A stretch of 32,673 nucleotides of DNA from Acidimicrobiales bacterium (GTDB taxonomy: Bacteria; Actinomycetota; Acidimicrobiia; Acidimicrobiales; SZUA-35), in NCBI GenBank assembly GCA_020628065.1, contig JAHDFR010000008.1:18403-51075 (forward strand), written 5' to 3'. A program made the translations under genes and the position numbers. Under the pieces are notes generated by a model. It ran no database searches. It was not told where the DNA came from and saw only the letters and a list, made by a program, of their open reading frames with translations. Each line of letters opens with the position of its first letter. Positions within the stretch are counted from its first letter, which is position 1. Below, piece after piece: positions 31,826-32,673 of this stretch.

Positions 31826-32673
31826 CTAGACGCTGGCCGAGGTTGGCGACCGATTACCGGTTCGTAGAGCGATTGCCAGGGCGACCAGGGTTATGGCCAC
31901 GCTGACCGCATAGGTAAGGCTCCAGCCGTCTATAAACGCTCCGGTGGCACCGGCGGTTTCGGCTACGTCACCCAATGGGATGTCGAAACCCTGCGAAGAC
32001 ATGACCCCGGCCACGAGTGCAGTGGCCCCGGCCTGGCCGATCACGTTGCCCACCGTGCGGGTGACGTTGGTGAACGCCCCGCCGACCCCCAACGCATCAG
32101 CCGGCATCGATCCCATCATCACACTGTTGGCCGGAACGTTCCACAAGCCCTGACCCAGTCCGTTGCCCAAGGTGGCTGCCGCCATCAGAACGACAGCCGA
32201 CGCCTCGTCTACGGTGACCAGCAGCGCCAACATGGCGACCTGTACGAGAAGACCCACAACGATCGGCAATCGAGGGCCGAGCCGGTCGTACAGACGTCCT
32301 GAACTTTGGGCCCCGACAATCATGCCCACGGCGAACAGCGACAGCAGGGCGCCGGCGGTGCGGGCGGTCAGTTCTCGCACACCCAGCAGGTAGATGGGGG
32401 CCAGGAACATGATGGTGGTCGAAGCGGTGAAGGCCACCAGGCGAATGAGGACGGCTCGCCGGAACTCACCGATGGTGAACAGTCGCAGATCGAGCATTGG
32501 TGATTCCTGCGCCAGCTCGTGGCGGGTGAAAGCGGCCAGAAGGGTGAAGGTTGCCGCCGCTGACCCAAGAATGACCGGTGACCGCCAACCGAACGCGAAC
32601 GGATCGTTCAGGGTCAGGACCAGCATCAAGATGAACAGTGCCGCCAAGGCGGCCCCGCCGGCGTCGAACCTGG
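31826..32673 (-). CDS. DHA2-family major facilitator (EmrB/QacA-type) transporter, partial
   Basis: The C-terminal part of a 14-helix drug:H+ antiporter; about 282 codons are in the window and the 5' end lies beyond its right edge. The edge sequence reads RFDAGGAALAAL, the DHA2 motif that begins the second half. Helices follow in pairs, with SLFAVGMIVGAQSSGRLYDR, a DHA2-like motif, and the GNGLGQGLWNVPANSVMMGS region. It probably exports amphiphilic compounds. It lies 131 bp upstream of the haem-oxygenase-like gene and could export its product; that is inference. Confidence 0.85.
   Translation of the reverse strand, partial: RFDAGGAALAALFILMLVLTLNDPFAFGWRSPVILGSAAATFTLLAAFTRHELAQESPMLDLRLFTIGEFRRAVLIRLVAFTASTTIMFLAPIYLLGVRELTARTAGALLSLFAVGMIVGAQSSGRLYDRLGPRLPIVVGLLVQVAMLALLVTVDEASAVVLMAAATLGNGLGQGLWNVPANSVMMGSMPADALGVGGAFTNVTRTVGNVIGQAGATALVAGVMSSQGFDIPLGDVAETAGATGAFIDGWSLTYAVSVAITLVALAIALRTGNRSPTSASV

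Noticed and set aside
1-32673. CRISPR arrays, insertion sequences, tRNA or rRNA genes
   Set aside because: No repeated spacer-like units, transposase, terminal inverted repeats or tRNA-like cloverleaf were seen on reading both strands.

Overview
The window is a dense, high-GC stretch of bacterial chromosome with about 35 genes, frequent 4-bp start/stop overlaps, several starts that look leaderless, and no mobile elements, rRNA or tRNA. GTG starts, the mix of small-molecule oxidation families (PhyH dioxygenase, SDR, VOC, SRPBCC, lipoxygenase, cyclase-ATPase regulators) and general protein style suggest an uncultured actinobacterium, perhaps of the Acidimicrobiia. That placement is inference, since no phylogenetic marker is present.

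Layout. Positions 1-5320 hold unlinked small-metabolism genes: a phytanoyl-CoA dioxygenase-like enzyme, VOC and SRPBCC proteins, a membrane methyltransferase, a shikimate-kinase-like P-loop protein, an OsmC-family protein and a propeller-like protein. Positions 5434-10796 hold a lipoxygenase facing a catalase-related protein, which is translationally coupled to a large cyclase/ATPase signalling protein. Positions 11041-14006 hold a MarR regulator, a frameshifted tandem SnoaL protein, a small secreted protein and a divergent AraC regulator.

Positions 13924-28452 form an ion-transport block: a CPA2/Kef-type antiporter, a complete seven-gene Mrp (Mnh) Na+/H+ antiporter operon with all six junctions overlapping by 4 bp, and a Ca2+/cation antiporter. 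Two closely similar small winged-helix regulators lie within and at the edge of this block. The AT-rich intergenic regions here share AAAGCTA or TAGCTA words at or inside the promoters, a candidate common operator.

Inside the block (16857-20436, minus strand) is a three-gene coupled operon: an AhpC/TSA_2 (SelU/PRXL2-like) protein, an alpha/beta-hydrolase and a PEP-utilising swivelling-domain protein. The first gene is interrupted by one in-frame TGA at the first cysteine position of the conserved HFGCxxC motif, and a stem-loop resembling a bacterial SECIS follows at the right distance. This is the strongest candidate for something new: a selenocysteine-containing peroxiredoxin-like protein. 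The hydrolase in the same operon has glycine in place of the nucleophilic serine.

Positions 28527-30306 hold a fatty-acid-hydroxylase/sterol-desaturase-like membrane enzyme and an SDR. Positions 30371-32673 hold a coupled pair, a haem-oxygenase-like diiron oxidase candidate and an N-acyl-transferase of LuxI/FeeM type, next to a DHA2 exporter that runs off the right edge.
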